Notes under the pieces: generated by a model
The model's database searches: none
Told to the model about the DNA's origin: nothing
The model's input: the letters and a program-made list of their open reading frames with translations, nothing else
Made by a program: the position numbers and the translations under genes
Shown here: positions 44,654 through 53,279 of the stretch, piece by piece
How the letters are laid out: the number at the start of each line of letters is the position of its first letter
How positions within the stretch are numbered: the first letter of the stretch is position 1
Assembly (NCBI RefSeq): GCF_900110765.1
Contig: NZ_FOEO01000018.1
Location: 49,967-113,966, forward strand
Reading direction: 5' to 3'
DNA: 64,000 nt
Source of the DNA: Pseudomonas sp. NFACC02
GTDB taxonomy: Bacteria; Pseudomonadota; Gammaproteobacteria; Pseudomonadales; Pseudomonadaceae

Positions 44654-45532
44654 ATGACTGACCGTTACTACACACTAGGAACGACGAGCATCACCCGGGT
44701 CCCGGAAAAGCTGTTCGACGACTTTTCGCCCAATGCCCTGCTTCCATTGTGGAACCACGAGACCGTGGAAACACACCGGCCGTGGCTGGTGCCCGACAAT
44801 CTCGACGCCGCAGGCCAGAAGCTGATCATCAGCGTGCATACCTGGGTGATCAAAACACCGAAGTATACGGTGCTGGTCGACACCGGAGTAGGCAACGCCA
44901 AGCCGCGCCCGGAACTGCCTATATTCCACCAGCTCGACGAGCCGTGGCTGGAACGCCTGGCGGCCGCGGGTGTCACGCCCGAAGAGGTCGATTTCGTATT
45001 ATTGACGCACCTGCATATCGACCATATCGGCTGGAACACCCGACTGGTCGACGGCCAGTGGGTGCCGACTTTCCCGAATGCCAAATATGTGTTCCCGCAA
45101 GCGGAGTATGAATACTTTCTCAGCGACGCCGGTCGCCAGAGCATCGGTCATGCGGCCTTCGTCGACAGCGTGCTACCGGTCATCGACGCCGGTCAGGCGG
45201 TGATGATCGGTGTCGACGGCGGGCCGTTTCTCGATGATTTCCACTTCCACCCGACCCAGGGCCACAGCGTCGGGCACATGTCCATCAGCCTGCATTCGGG
45301 CGGTGAAACGGCCATGTTCGGCGGCGATGTCATGCACCACCCCATACAGGTGGCACATCCGCTGTGGGCATCGTGCTTCTGCGACCTGCCGGAAGCGGCA
45401 AATCGCTCGCGTCAGTGGTTGCTGAACTATCTCGCCGACCACAACGCCTTGTATTTCAGCTCGCATTTCGCCGGCACCTCGGCTGGCCGCGTGCAGCGCC
45501 TGGGCAGTGGTTTTGCCTGGCATTTCGAATAA
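44654..45532 (+). CDS. MBL-fold metallo-hydrolase (lactonase/methyl-parathion-hydrolase-like)
   Basis: 292 residues. The metal motif HLHIDHIG (His119, His121, Asp123, His124) is followed by GHSVGHMS (His) and GGDVMHHPIQ (Asp), the dinuclear-zinc pattern of the AHL lactonase/MPH-like branch. DTGVGNAKPRPELPIF and WVPTFPNAKYVFPQAEYEYF are typical of this group. No signal peptide. First gene of a four-gene operon under the TetR operators. Possible substrates are lactones or small cyclic esters; not resolvable from sequence. Confidence 0.83.
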   Translation: MTDRYYTLGTTSITRVPEKLFDDFSPNALLPLWNHETVETHRPWLVPDNLDAAGQKLIISVHTWVIKTPKYTVLVDTGVGNAKPRPELPIFHQLDEPWLERLAAAGVTPEEVDFVLLTHLHIDHIGWNTRLVDGQWVPTFPNAKYVFPQAEYEYFLSDAGRQSIGHAAFVDSVLPVIDAGQAVMIGVDGGPFLDDFHFHPTQGHSVGHMSISLHSGGETAMFGGDVMHHPIQVAHPLWASCFCDLPEAANRSRQWLLNYLADHNALYFSSHFAGTSAGRVQRLGSGFAWHFE

Positions 45533-45556
45533 TTTTCCCGACCCAAGGACACTCCC

Positions 45557-45901
45557 ATGACGACCCCGCACCTCTCCTCGACCCTGCAAGCCCATCATCT
45601 GGTGTTCACGTCCGGGCAACTGGCATTCAATCAACAGGGCGTGATCGAAGGTGATATCACCGCGCAAACCCTGACCGTCATCGCACGCCTGCAAAGCATT
45701 CTAGAACCCCATGGCCTGGGTCTCGAAGACATCGTCAAGACCACCGTATTCATCACCCGCCGCGAAGACTTTGCAGCCTTCAACGCAGCCTATGCCCAGG
45801 CATTCGGCGCGCACAAACCCACCCGTTCGACGGTGATCGCCGGCCTGGCAGCCGACAACGCCCTCGTAGAAATCGAAGCCATCGCCCAGGTGCGGACATG
45901 A
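45557..45901 (+). CDS. RidA family protein
   Basis: 114 residues, Rid fold with the PTRSTVIAGLAADNALVEIEAIAQV segment carrying the key Arg. It starts 25 bp after the metallo-hydrolase and overlaps the next gene (45898) by an ATGA, so it is translationally coupled to the esterase. Second RidA in the island. Confidence 0.82.
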   Translation: MTTPHLSSTLQAHHLVFTSGQLAFNQQGVIEGDITAQTLTVIARLQSILEPHGLGLEDIVKTTVFITRREDFAAFNAAYAQAFGAHKPTRSTVIAGLAADNALVEIEAIAQVRT

Positions 45902-46890
45902 GTAGCATTGCGCGCAGAAAGCTAGACCCTGGCGCAGCGCGGGTGGTGGCCTTGATGCGCCAGACACCTGCCGTTGCGGGCGAGCCCAGTGCCGAACAGG
46001 CCCGAGCGGCGTTTCGCAACAGCCGCCTCGCCCTTGCTTCGCCAGCACCGCAGATTGCGGCGATTGAGGATCTGGTAGCACCTGGACCGGGTGGCGACAT
46101 CCCGCTCAGGCTCTATCGCGGCATAGAGGCGCAAACCGGCAGTGCCCTGCCCGCGCTGCTGTTCTTTCATTCGGGAGGATGGGTTGTCGGTGACCTGGAA
46201 ACCCACGACGTGGTCTGCCGCCAACTCGCCCTGCTGGCTCGCTGCATTGTGATTGCCGTGGACTACCGACTGGCGCCGGAACACAAGTTTCCCGCTGCGG
46301 TTGACGACGCCTTCGCGGCCTTGAATTTTGTCCGTGCACAGGCCCCGCACCTGGGCATTGATGCAAGCAAGCTGGCGGTTGGCGGAGACAGCGCCGGGGG
46401 TAACCTGGCGGCCGTAGTCGCGCTGATGGCCAAGGACGCCGACCATCCGCCCCTGGCGCTGCAGGCACTGATTTATCCGGCCACCGACTTCCACGGCAGC
46501 CATACCTCGCAACAGAAACTGGCGCTGGAGCCCCCCCTCACCGCTGCCACGCTGGCGTGGACCCAAGCCCAGTATCTGCGCACCGAGGCGGATCGCCTCG
46601 ACTGGCGCGCATCACCGCTGCTGGCGACAGACCTGACTGGCGTGGCACCGACCTACCTGGTCACCTGCGGCTGCGATCCGCTGGAAGACGAAGGGCGCGA
46701 CTATGGAGAACGCTTGCGTGAGGCCGGCGTGAGGGTCATCGAGCGGCATTTCCCGGGTCAGATCCATGGCTTTATCACCATGGGTCGCTTGATCCCTGAA
46801 ACCACCGTGTTGATCGGGGAAATCGCCTGTGCGCTGGACGCCGCGTTCCACGCCGCCATTGATCATGGATTCGGCCCTCATGAGGACTGA
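45898..46890 (+). CDS. Alpha/beta hydrolase, HSL-type esterase
   Basis: 330 residues. Oxyanion-hole segment LLFFHSGGWVVGDLETHD (HSGGW variant of HGGG) and nucleophile elbow GDSAGGN in AVGGDSAGGNLAAVV; the catalytic Asp/His are expected in DPLEDEGRDY and GQIHGF. Hormone-sensitive-lipase-like carboxylesterase family. It overlaps the RidA gene by 4 bp and is followed by the amidase after 3 bp. Likely hydrolyses an ester or amide of the pathway's substrate. Confidence 0.85.
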   Translation: MSSIARRKLDPGAARVVALMRQTPAVAGEPSAEQARAAFRNSRLALASPAPQIAAIEDLVAPGPGGDIPLRLYRGIEAQTGSALPALLFFHSGGWVVGDLETHDVVCRQLALLARCIVIAVDYRLAPEHKFPAAVDDAFAALNFVRAQAPHLGIDASKLAVGGDSAGGNLAAVVALMAKDADHPPLALQALIYPATDFHGSHTSQQKLALEPPLTAATLAWTQAQYLRTEADRLDWRASPLLATDLTGVAPTYLVTCGCDPLEDEGRDYGERLREAGVRVIERHFPGQIHGFITMGRLIPETTVLIGEIACALDAAFHAAIDHGFGPHED

Positions 46891-46893
46891 TCC

Positions 46894-48261
46894 ATGAGAC
46901 AGACGCTGAACAGCCTGGCGCAGCAATTGGCCAACGGCCAGACAACCAGTCGCGCGTTGGTGGAGCAATGCCTCGCGCGAATCGCAAATCCCCAGGGCGA
47001 GGGTCCGAGAGTCTTTCGACAGGTGCAGGCCGAGGCCGCGCTGGCCGAGGCCGGTCGCCAGGACGCACTGCGTCGCCAGGGTCTGTGCCCTTCACCCTAT
47101 GCCGGCATTGCGATCTGTGTAAAGGACAACATGGACCTCCTCGGCCACCCCACGCGGGCAGGCTCGGTGGTATTGAACGACGTCCCGCCCGCCAAAGCCG
47201 ATGCGCCGCTGATCACTCGCTTGAAAACCGCCGGGTTCATTGTGCTGGGGCAAACCCACATGAGCGAATTCGCTTACTCAGGGGTGGGACTCAACCCTCA
47301 TCACGGCACGGCGAGTAACCCGTTCCAGCGGGAAATCGGCCTGATCCCGGGTGGCTCCTCTTCGGGGGCAGCGGTCGCCGTCAGCGACCAGATGGCCGCG
47401 GCGGCGATCGGTACTGACACCGGCGGCTCCTGCCGTATCCCGGCAGCGCTGTGCGGCGTGGTGGGCTACAAGCCCAGCGCCGCGCATATCAACAGGCAGG
47501 GCGTCCTGCCGTTGTCCACGACCCTGGACAGCGTCGGCCCGTTGGCGATGAGTGTCGACTGTTGCGAGATTCTTTATTCGATCATGTCTGGCCGAAGTAT
47601 CGAACCTCGACCAATCGATGAAAAGCGGCCGTTGCGTTTGTTGGTGCCGCAATCGCTGGCCTCGCTGGACACTGATCAAACCGTCGCGGACGATTTCGAA
47701 CGGGCGCTGATGCGGCTGCGGGCCGATGGCGTGCAGGTCGAGCGGCGAGAACTGACAGCCCTGGATTGCGTGCCTGCCCTGCATGCCAACGGCGGCTTCA
47801 GCGCCTATGAGTCCTGGCACTGGCATGCCCAACGTAGAGGATTGGATCGGTCTCGATACGACCCACGCGTGCTATCGCGCATTGATTCGGGCCGCCACAT
47901 CACGCCAGAGCAATACCGCGAACTGCACCGTCTGCGTCACCGGTTCATCGCCGAGATTACCCAGTCACTGAGCGGCTTCGACCTGTTCGCAATGCCCACG
48001 ACTCCGATCGTAGCGCCAGCCATCAGCGCCCTGGAAGATGAACCGGCGTATACCCGGTTCAATCGCCTGATGCTGCGAAATCCCGCGATGGTCAACCTGT
48101 TCGACGGATGCTCGATTTCCCTGCCCATGCACCGCCCCGGCCACGCGCCGACCGGTTTCATGCTATCCGGCCGCAATAATGTCGATCAGGTCTTGTTGCA
48201 CCATGCCCGTCGAGTGGAGCGCCTGCTCAATCAGCAAGATCGCGCCTCACTGGCGGATTGA
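46894..48261 (+). CDS. Amidase (amidase-signature family)
   Basis: 455 residues with the amidase signature: Lys in ICVKDNMD, GGSSSGAAVAVSDQMAAAAIGTDTGGSCRIPAALCG supplying the cis-Ser and nucleophile Ser. Cytosolic. It hydrolyses amides or half-amides to carboxylates and ammonia/amines. Last gene of the TetR-controlled operon; its 3' end overlaps the convergent LysR gene by 15 bp. Confidence 0.86.
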   Translation: MRQTLNSLAQQLANGQTTSRALVEQCLARIANPQGEGPRVFRQVQAEAALAEAGRQDALRRQGLCPSPYAGIAICVKDNMDLLGHPTRAGSVVLNDVPPAKADAPLITRLKTAGFIVLGQTHMSEFAYSGVGLNPHHGTASNPFQREIGLIPGGSSSGAAVAVSDQMAAAAIGTDTGGSCRIPAALCGVVGYKPSAAHINRQGVLPLSTTLDSVGPLAMSVDCCEILYSIMSGRSIEPRPIDEKRPLRLLVPQSLASLDTDQTVADDFERALMRLRADGVQVERRELTALDCVPALHANGGFSAYESWHWHAQRRGLDRSRYDPRVLSRIDSGRHITPEQYRELHRLRHRFIAEITQSLSGFDLFAMPTTPIVAPAISALEDEPAYTRFNRLMLRNPAMVNLFDGCSISLPMHRPGHAPTGFMLSGRNNVDQVLLHHARRVERLLNQQDRASLAD

Positions 48262-49155
48262 CGCCAGGAGGCGACGGGCCTGTTCACCCAACAGCGCGAT
48301 CAGGCTGTCGAGGATATGAGGGTGTGGCTCATTGGCCCGGGTCATGGCGAACAGCGTCACTGGCCATGAAGGCGTCAGGGTGCGTATCGCCGTGCGTTCG
48401 GGCGGCGCGCTGAGGGCGGTGAACGGGTCAACGACCGCGAGCCCCGTGCCGGACGCCACCAGCGCGCTCGCCAACGAGTAGGTCTGCACGCGAATGGCCG
48501 TCCGCGGTGGCGGATCAATGGTGTTCAGGTACAGACCCAGCTGGGCAAACAGAGGATCGGCATGGGACAACCCAATCAGCGGCGCATTACTGAGCTCCTC
48601 GACCGGCAACGGCAATGCTTGCTGTTGGGGCGTCCAATAGTCCCGTGGCGCCAACGCCACCAGGAAACTCTCGGCCAGGGGTTGCACATTCAAGCCCGGA
48701 TGATCGGGGTAGCGCAGGGTCAGGCCGATATCGATTTCACGCATGAAAAGATTCTGCACCAGCTCCTGACTGTGCAGGCTGGCCAACTCGCACGAAGTGC
48801 CGGGATAGCGCCGAGACCATTCACTGATCAGGGTCGGCAACAACGAAAACGCCAGCGCCGGTGTTGCACCGATGCGCAAGGTCTGCCCGGGTTGGTGGCG
48901 CAGGTTCTCGGCCAGCCGCCGCACACCGTCGACACTGGCCGTCACCTTGTTCACTTCGCGCTCCAACTCAAGCGCTTCGGGCGTCACCAGAAGTTTGCCC
49001 TTGACCCGCAAAAACAAAGCGAAACCCAGCTGCGATTCGGCGTGCTGAAGGGTTTTGGTCACCGCGGGCTGGCTGATATGCAGCAGTTGGGCCGCCCCGC
49101 TGATGGAGCCCGCCTGGCGAATCGCCTGGAACACCTCGATATGTCTGAGTCGCAT
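48247..49155 (-). CDS. LysR family transcriptional regulator
   Basis: 302 residues. HTH in RLRHIEVFQAIRQAGSISGAAQLLHISQPAVTKTLQHAESQLGFALFLR over residues 2-50, then an effector domain. The opening RHIEVF..AI and the 'AESQLGF' sequence are typical of regulators of amino-acid or opine catabolism. Divergent from dadA across about 105 bp, so it likely controls that operon. Confidence 0.86.
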   Translation of the reverse strand: MRLRHIEVFQAIRQAGSISGAAQLLHISQPAVTKTLQHAESQLGFALFLRVKGKLLVTPEALELEREVNKVTASVDGVRRLAENLRHQPGQTLRIGATPALAFSLLPTLISEWSRRYPGTSCELASLHSQELVQNLFMREIDIGLTLRYPDHPGLNVQPLAESFLVALAPRDYWTPQQQALPLPVEELSNAPLIGLSHADPLFAQLGLYLNTIDPPPRTAIRVQTYSLASALVASGTGLAVVDPFTALSAPPERTAIRTLTPSWPVTLFAMTRANEPHPHILDSLIALLGEQARRLLASIRQ

Positions 49156-49260
49156 GTTTTTAACCCATAACCTTTATCTATACCCGGCCTATCTTTATTC
49201 ATTATCGGCCCGCTGTCATGCCCATTACTGTGAAGCTTGCTTGCAGATAAGGAACGGCTC

Positions 49261-50508
49261 ATGACTCAGCGTGTGTGCATCATCGGTGGTGGCGTGATTG
49301 GCCTGACGACAGCTTATGCCCTGGTGCGTCAAGGACTGCGGGTAAACCTGATCGATGCGCAACCAGACCTCGCCCGCCAGGCCAGCTTTGCCAACGGCGG
49401 GCAACTGTCCTATCGCTACGTGGCGCCACTGGCCGATGCTGGTGTGCCGTTGCAGGCCCTGGGCTGGATGCTGCAAGGTGACTCACCGCTCAAGCTGCGC
49501 CCGCGCATGGATCTGCGGCAGTGGCGCTGGATGATGGCTTTCCTCGGCGCCTGCCGAGGTTCGGTCAACCGTCGCAATGCAGAACAGCTTTACCGCCTGG
49601 CGCTGCAGAGCCAGCAGGTGCTGAACACCTGGCGCGAAGAAGACGCACTGGGGGAGTTCGGCTGGCGACGCAACGGCAAGCTGGTGACGTTCCGCTCCAG
49701 GAGCAGTTTTTCCCATGCCCGCACCCGGCTTTGCGAACCCCAGACCCAGCAGGTGCTAAGCCCGAACGAACTGTTCGATCTCGAGCCGACGCTGGCAAAC
49801 GCGCCGTTTGTGGGTGGCATTTTTACCCCGGATGAAGAAGTCGGCGATTGCCATCAGTTCTGCCTGTTGCTGGCAGAGCGGTTGCGGGCTTCTGGGCTGT
49901 GCAACTTTATCCTCGGCCAAGCGGTAACGCGCATCCGCGAGGTCGGGGGCAAGGTGCAGGCGGTGGAACTAGGTGATCAGGTGCTGCCGGTGCAACAGCT
50001 GGTGTTGAGCACCGGTTATCGCAGCGCGGCACTGGCGCTGCCTGGCATGCGAATTCCGGTTTATCCGCTGAAGGGATACAGCCTGAGCGTCCCCATTCTG
50101 CCTGTGCATCAAGCGCCCGAGGTGAGTGTCACCGACTATGACCGCAAAGTCGTTTTCGCACGCCTCGGCCAGCAGTTGCGCGTCGCCGCCATGGTCGACA
50201 TCGTCGGCTTCGATCCCTGCATCGACCGCCGAAGAATCGACAGCATTCGCCAGGCCGCTTCAGCACTCTTTCCCCACGGCGGCGATTACTCGCAGGCACT
50301 GGAATGGGCCGGCATGCGCCCGGCAACACCCAGCGGCGTGCCCATGGTGGGCACCACGCCGTACCGCAATTTATGGCTGAACCTGGGCCACGGCGCATTG
50401 GGCTTCACCCTTGCCTGTGCCAGCGCCCAGCGCTTGAGCGAGATGATCGCGGCCACGAAAACATCCAGGTGTGATGTAACACCCACTCCCCTAAAACAAC
50501 AGCTGTAG
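49261..50508 (+). CDS. dadA: D-amino-acid dehydrogenase-like FAD oxidoreductase
   Basis: 415 residues from ATG 49261, with AAGGA upstream. The Rossmann motif VCIIGGGVIGLTTAYALVRQG starts at the N-terminus; the DadA-type segments ASFANGGQLSYRYVAPLADAGVPL and PATPSGVPMVGTTPYRNLWLNLGHGALGFTLA are present. Converts D-amino acids to 2-oxo acids and ammonia via an imino acid, which the RidA proteins of this island could hydrolyse. The name is by similarity; this copy is not next to alr/dadX, so it may be dedicated to the products of the D-aminoacylase downstream. Confidence 0.82.
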   Translation: MTQRVCIIGGGVIGLTTAYALVRQGLRVNLIDAQPDLARQASFANGGQLSYRYVAPLADAGVPLQALGWMLQGDSPLKLRPRMDLRQWRWMMAFLGACRGSVNRRNAEQLYRLALQSQQVLNTWREEDALGEFGWRRNGKLVTFRSRSSFSHARTRLCEPQTQQVLSPNELFDLEPTLANAPFVGGIFTPDEEVGDCHQFCLLLAERLRASGLCNFILGQAVTRIREVGGKVQAVELGDQVLPVQQLVLSTGYRSAALALPGMRIPVYPLKGYSLSVPILPVHQAPEVSVTDYDRKVVFARLGQQLRVAAMVDIVGFDPCIDRRRIDSIRQAASALFPHGGDYSQALEWAGMRPATPSGVPMVGTTPYRNLWLNLGHGALGFTLACASAQRLSEMIAATKTSRCDVTPTPLKQQL

Positions 50509-50566
50509 CGCAAGCGTTTCAACCTTCACTGCCTATTAAAACAACATCCAGGTAGAGCGAAAACGT

Positions 50567-51811
50567 ATGAAGAGTCTCAGTGAAACAAGCAGCAAAACGC
50601 AGAAGCTAATTTGCCTCAGCGCCCTGTTCCTGGCGTGGGCAGTCGGTTATGCCGACCGGATTGTGATGAGCACGGCGATCATCCCCATCGGCCAGGAATT
50701 TGCACTGGATGCACGGCAAGCGGGCATGGTGCTGAGTGCGTTTTATGTCAGTTACGCACTCACGCAACTGTTGGGTGGCTGGATGTCGGACCGCTATGGT
50801 TCACGCCTCGTGGTGGTGGGTTGTGTAATCGCATGGTCGGTGTTCACCGGCCTGACCAGTGTGGCGTGGTCCTTCGCGTCGCTACTGTTGATCCGCTTTC
50901 TCTTCGGTATGGGTGAGGGCTGCTTTTCACCGGCAAGTTCGGTGACCGTTGCCGAAGTGTTCCCCAAGCAGGAGCGCGCACGAGCCAAGTCCTTTCTGAT
51001 TTCCACGGTATTTCTTGGCAATGCGGTCGGCTCAGGGCTGGTGGCGCTAGTTGTCGTCTATTGGGGCTGGCGTGAAGCATTCCAGTTGCTGGCGGGCGTG
51101 GGCCTGCTGGTGTCAGTGGTCTTGTGGCTGGCACTCAGGAGCGGCATCGCACAGCAACAGAAAACCAAAACCAAAACCATCCAGACGGGCAACCCTTTGC
51201 GCGAACTGATCCGCAACCCGGCGGCGCTCAAGCTCACGGCAATCTGGTTCTGCACCAGCATTCTCTACATTGGCATGATCTCCTGGATGCCGTCCTACCT
51301 CACGAAGCAATACCAGATCGACTTGCTGCATATCGGCCTGGCCTCCGCGATTCCCTACTTGATCGCATTCCTGGGTACCAACGCCGTGGGCTGGTTGCTC
51401 GACAAGGTCGGTCAAGACCGTGAACGACACTTCATGATGGGCGGCTCGTTGTGCTGCGCCATCTTTCTCTCGCTGATGATCAGCACCACTTCAATCACGT
51501 TGCTGGTGGTGTACTGGACCCTCTGCCTGCTGTCGTTCAACTTCATCTATGCCACGGTGTTTTCCGTGCCGCTCAAACGCTTTTCCTCGCACTTGATTGG
51601 CAGCACCACGGGGCTGATAAATTTCGGCGGACAGATGGCCGGCTCCGTCGCCCCGATCATCATGGGCAGCCTGATCGTAGCCTTCAACGGTTCCTACATG
51701 GCGGCCTTCTGGTTCCTTGTCGCCGCGGCCATGACGGCCTTTGTTATCGCCCTGACCTGGCGCAATCCCGCACCTATCCTCCAACAACAAGCAGGACAAG
51801 CACATGCGTAA
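50567..51811 (+). CDS. MFS transporter
   Basis: 414 residues, 12 helices. SALFLAWAVGYADRIVMSTAIIPIGQEFALD and SYALTQLLGGWMSDRYGSRLVVVG carry the motif A (G-W-x-S-D-R-Y-G-S-R) of the anion:cation symporter (ACS) family, which imports organic anions and amino-acid derivatives. In operon with dadA (58 bp) and overlapping the D-aminoacylase start by 8 bp. Confidence 0.85.
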   Translation: MKSLSETSSKTQKLICLSALFLAWAVGYADRIVMSTAIIPIGQEFALDARQAGMVLSAFYVSYALTQLLGGWMSDRYGSRLVVVGCVIAWSVFTGLTSVAWSFASLLLIRFLFGMGEGCFSPASSVTVAEVFPKQERARAKSFLISTVFLGNAVGSGLVALVVVYWGWREAFQLLAGVGLLVSVVLWLALRSGIAQQQKTKTKTIQTGNPLRELIRNPAALKLTAIWFCTSILYIGMISWMPSYLTKQYQIDLLHIGLASAIPYLIAFLGTNAVGWLLDKVGQDRERHFMMGGSLCCAIFLSLMISTTSITLLVVYWTLCLLSFNFIYATVFSVPLKRFSSHLIGSTTGLINFGGQMAGSVAPIIMGSLIVAFNGSYMAAFWFLVAAAMTAFVIALTWRNPAPILQQQAGQAHA

Positions 51812-53267
51812 CGATCACCCGTTCGACCTCATCATTGAAGGCGGCATGGTCATAGACGGTAGCAAGGCACCTCGCTACCGCGCTGACCTGGGCATTATCG
51901 ATGGGCGTATCAGCGCACTCGGGGACCTGTCGGCCTTCCAGGCCAACCAGCGTATCGATGCCACGGGCAAGGTGGTCGCACCGGGCTTCATCGACTCCCA
52001 CACCCATGATGACCAGGCCGTGCTGTCCCAGCCCGACATGACGTTCAAGGTGTCCCAAGGGGTCACCACCGTGATCACCGGCAACTGCGGCATCAGCATT
52101 GCGCCATTGCGCCAGGACAGTGACTTGCCCTCGCCGCTCAACCTGCTAGATGACACCGACGGCGCGCGCTTTTCCACCTTCAAGGGCTATCTTGACGCGC
52201 TGCGCCAGTCCCCCTCGGCGGTCAACGTCGCGGCCATGGTCGGGCATTCCACCTTGCGCGTCATGACCATGGACTCGCTTGAACGCGCCGCGGACCCTAC
52301 AGAGATCGGTGCCATGCAGGCGCTGCTGGAGGAGGCCCTGGTAGCGGGCGCAATCGGCATTTCCACCGGTACCTATTACCCACCGGCAGCACACGCCCCG
52401 ACCCAGGAAATCATCGACGTCTGCAGGCCGCTAACCGGCAGTGGAGCACTCTACGTGACACACATGCGCGATGAGGCGGACAACACCCTGGCGTCACTGG
52501 AGGAGAGCTTTCATATCGGTCGAGAACTGGACAGCCCGGTGGTGATCTCCCACCACAAGCTGCAACGCCGGCAGAACTTCGGCAAATCGGTAATTACCTT
52601 GCCGATCATTCGCGAAGCAATGAAGTGCCAATGCATTGCTCTGGACTGCTACCCCTACAACGCCAGTTCGACCATGCTCCATACCGATCCGAATCGCTTG
52701 CAGGGGCGCGTATTGATTGCTTCCAGCGAGCCGCATCCCGAACACACCGGCCGCGACCTCGACGACATCGCCACCGAGTGGGGTGTCAGCAAGGTCGAGG
52801 CGGCCGCGCGCCTGCAGCCAGCCAGTGCGATCTACTTCGGCATGGATGAAGAAGACGTGCAGAATATTCTCGCCTTCGATGAAACCATGATCGGCTCCGA
52901 CGGCATCCCAACGGGCGAGAAACCGCACCCGCGCCTTTGGGGCACCTTTCCTCGAATCCTAGGGCACTACAGCCGTGACCTCGGCCTGTTTGAGCTGGAA
53001 ACGGCAGTCTGGAAGATGACCGGGCTGACCGCGCGCAATTTCAACCTCGACAAGCGCGGCATTCTTGCCGTGGGCAACCAAGCCGACATCGTGGTGTTCG
53101 ACCCGCTGACCGTGCGCGACGTCGCCGACTATGACCACCCCACCGCACCTGCCGAAGGCATAGAGGTCGTCATCGTCAACGGTCAGGTCACCTGGAGAGA
53201 AGGCCGGCACCAGGGCGCCCGGGCCGGACATGTGATCACCCGGCGCAATAGCGACCTCACGGCATAA
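51804..53267 (+). CDS. N-acyl-D-amino-acid deacylase (D-aminoacylase)
   Basis: 487 residues of the amidohydrolase superfamily. Metal-site segments: GFIDSHTHDD (HxH), GNCGISIAP (Cys-containing), VISHHKLQ (His pair) and IGSDGIP (Asp). The N- and C-terminal small beta-sandwich and the GKVVAPG...VVIVNGQVTWREGRHQGARAGHVI ending are those of D-aminoacylases. Releases D-amino acids from N-acyl-D-amino acids, which the co-transcribed DadA can oxidise. It starts within the last codons of the MFS gene. Confidence 0.87.
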   Translation: MRNDHPFDLIIEGGMVIDGSKAPRYRADLGIIDGRISALGDLSAFQANQRIDATGKVVAPGFIDSHTHDDQAVLSQPDMTFKVSQGVTTVITGNCGISIAPLRQDSDLPSPLNLLDDTDGARFSTFKGYLDALRQSPSAVNVAAMVGHSTLRVMTMDSLERAADPTEIGAMQALLEEALVAGAIGISTGTYYPPAAHAPTQEIIDVCRPLTGSGALYVTHMRDEADNTLASLEESFHIGRELDSPVVISHHKLQRRQNFGKSVITLPIIREAMKCQCIALDCYPYNASSTMLHTDPNRLQGRVLIASSEPHPEHTGRDLDDIATEWGVSKVEAAARLQPASAIYFGMDEEDVQNILAFDETMIGSDGIPTGEKPHPRLWGTFPRILGHYSRDLGLFELETAVWKMTGLTARNFNLDKRGILAVGNQADIVVFDPLTVRDVADYDHPTAPAEGIEVVIVNGQVTWREGRHQGARAGHVITRRNSDLTA

Positions 53268-53279
53268 GGGCTGAGTCTC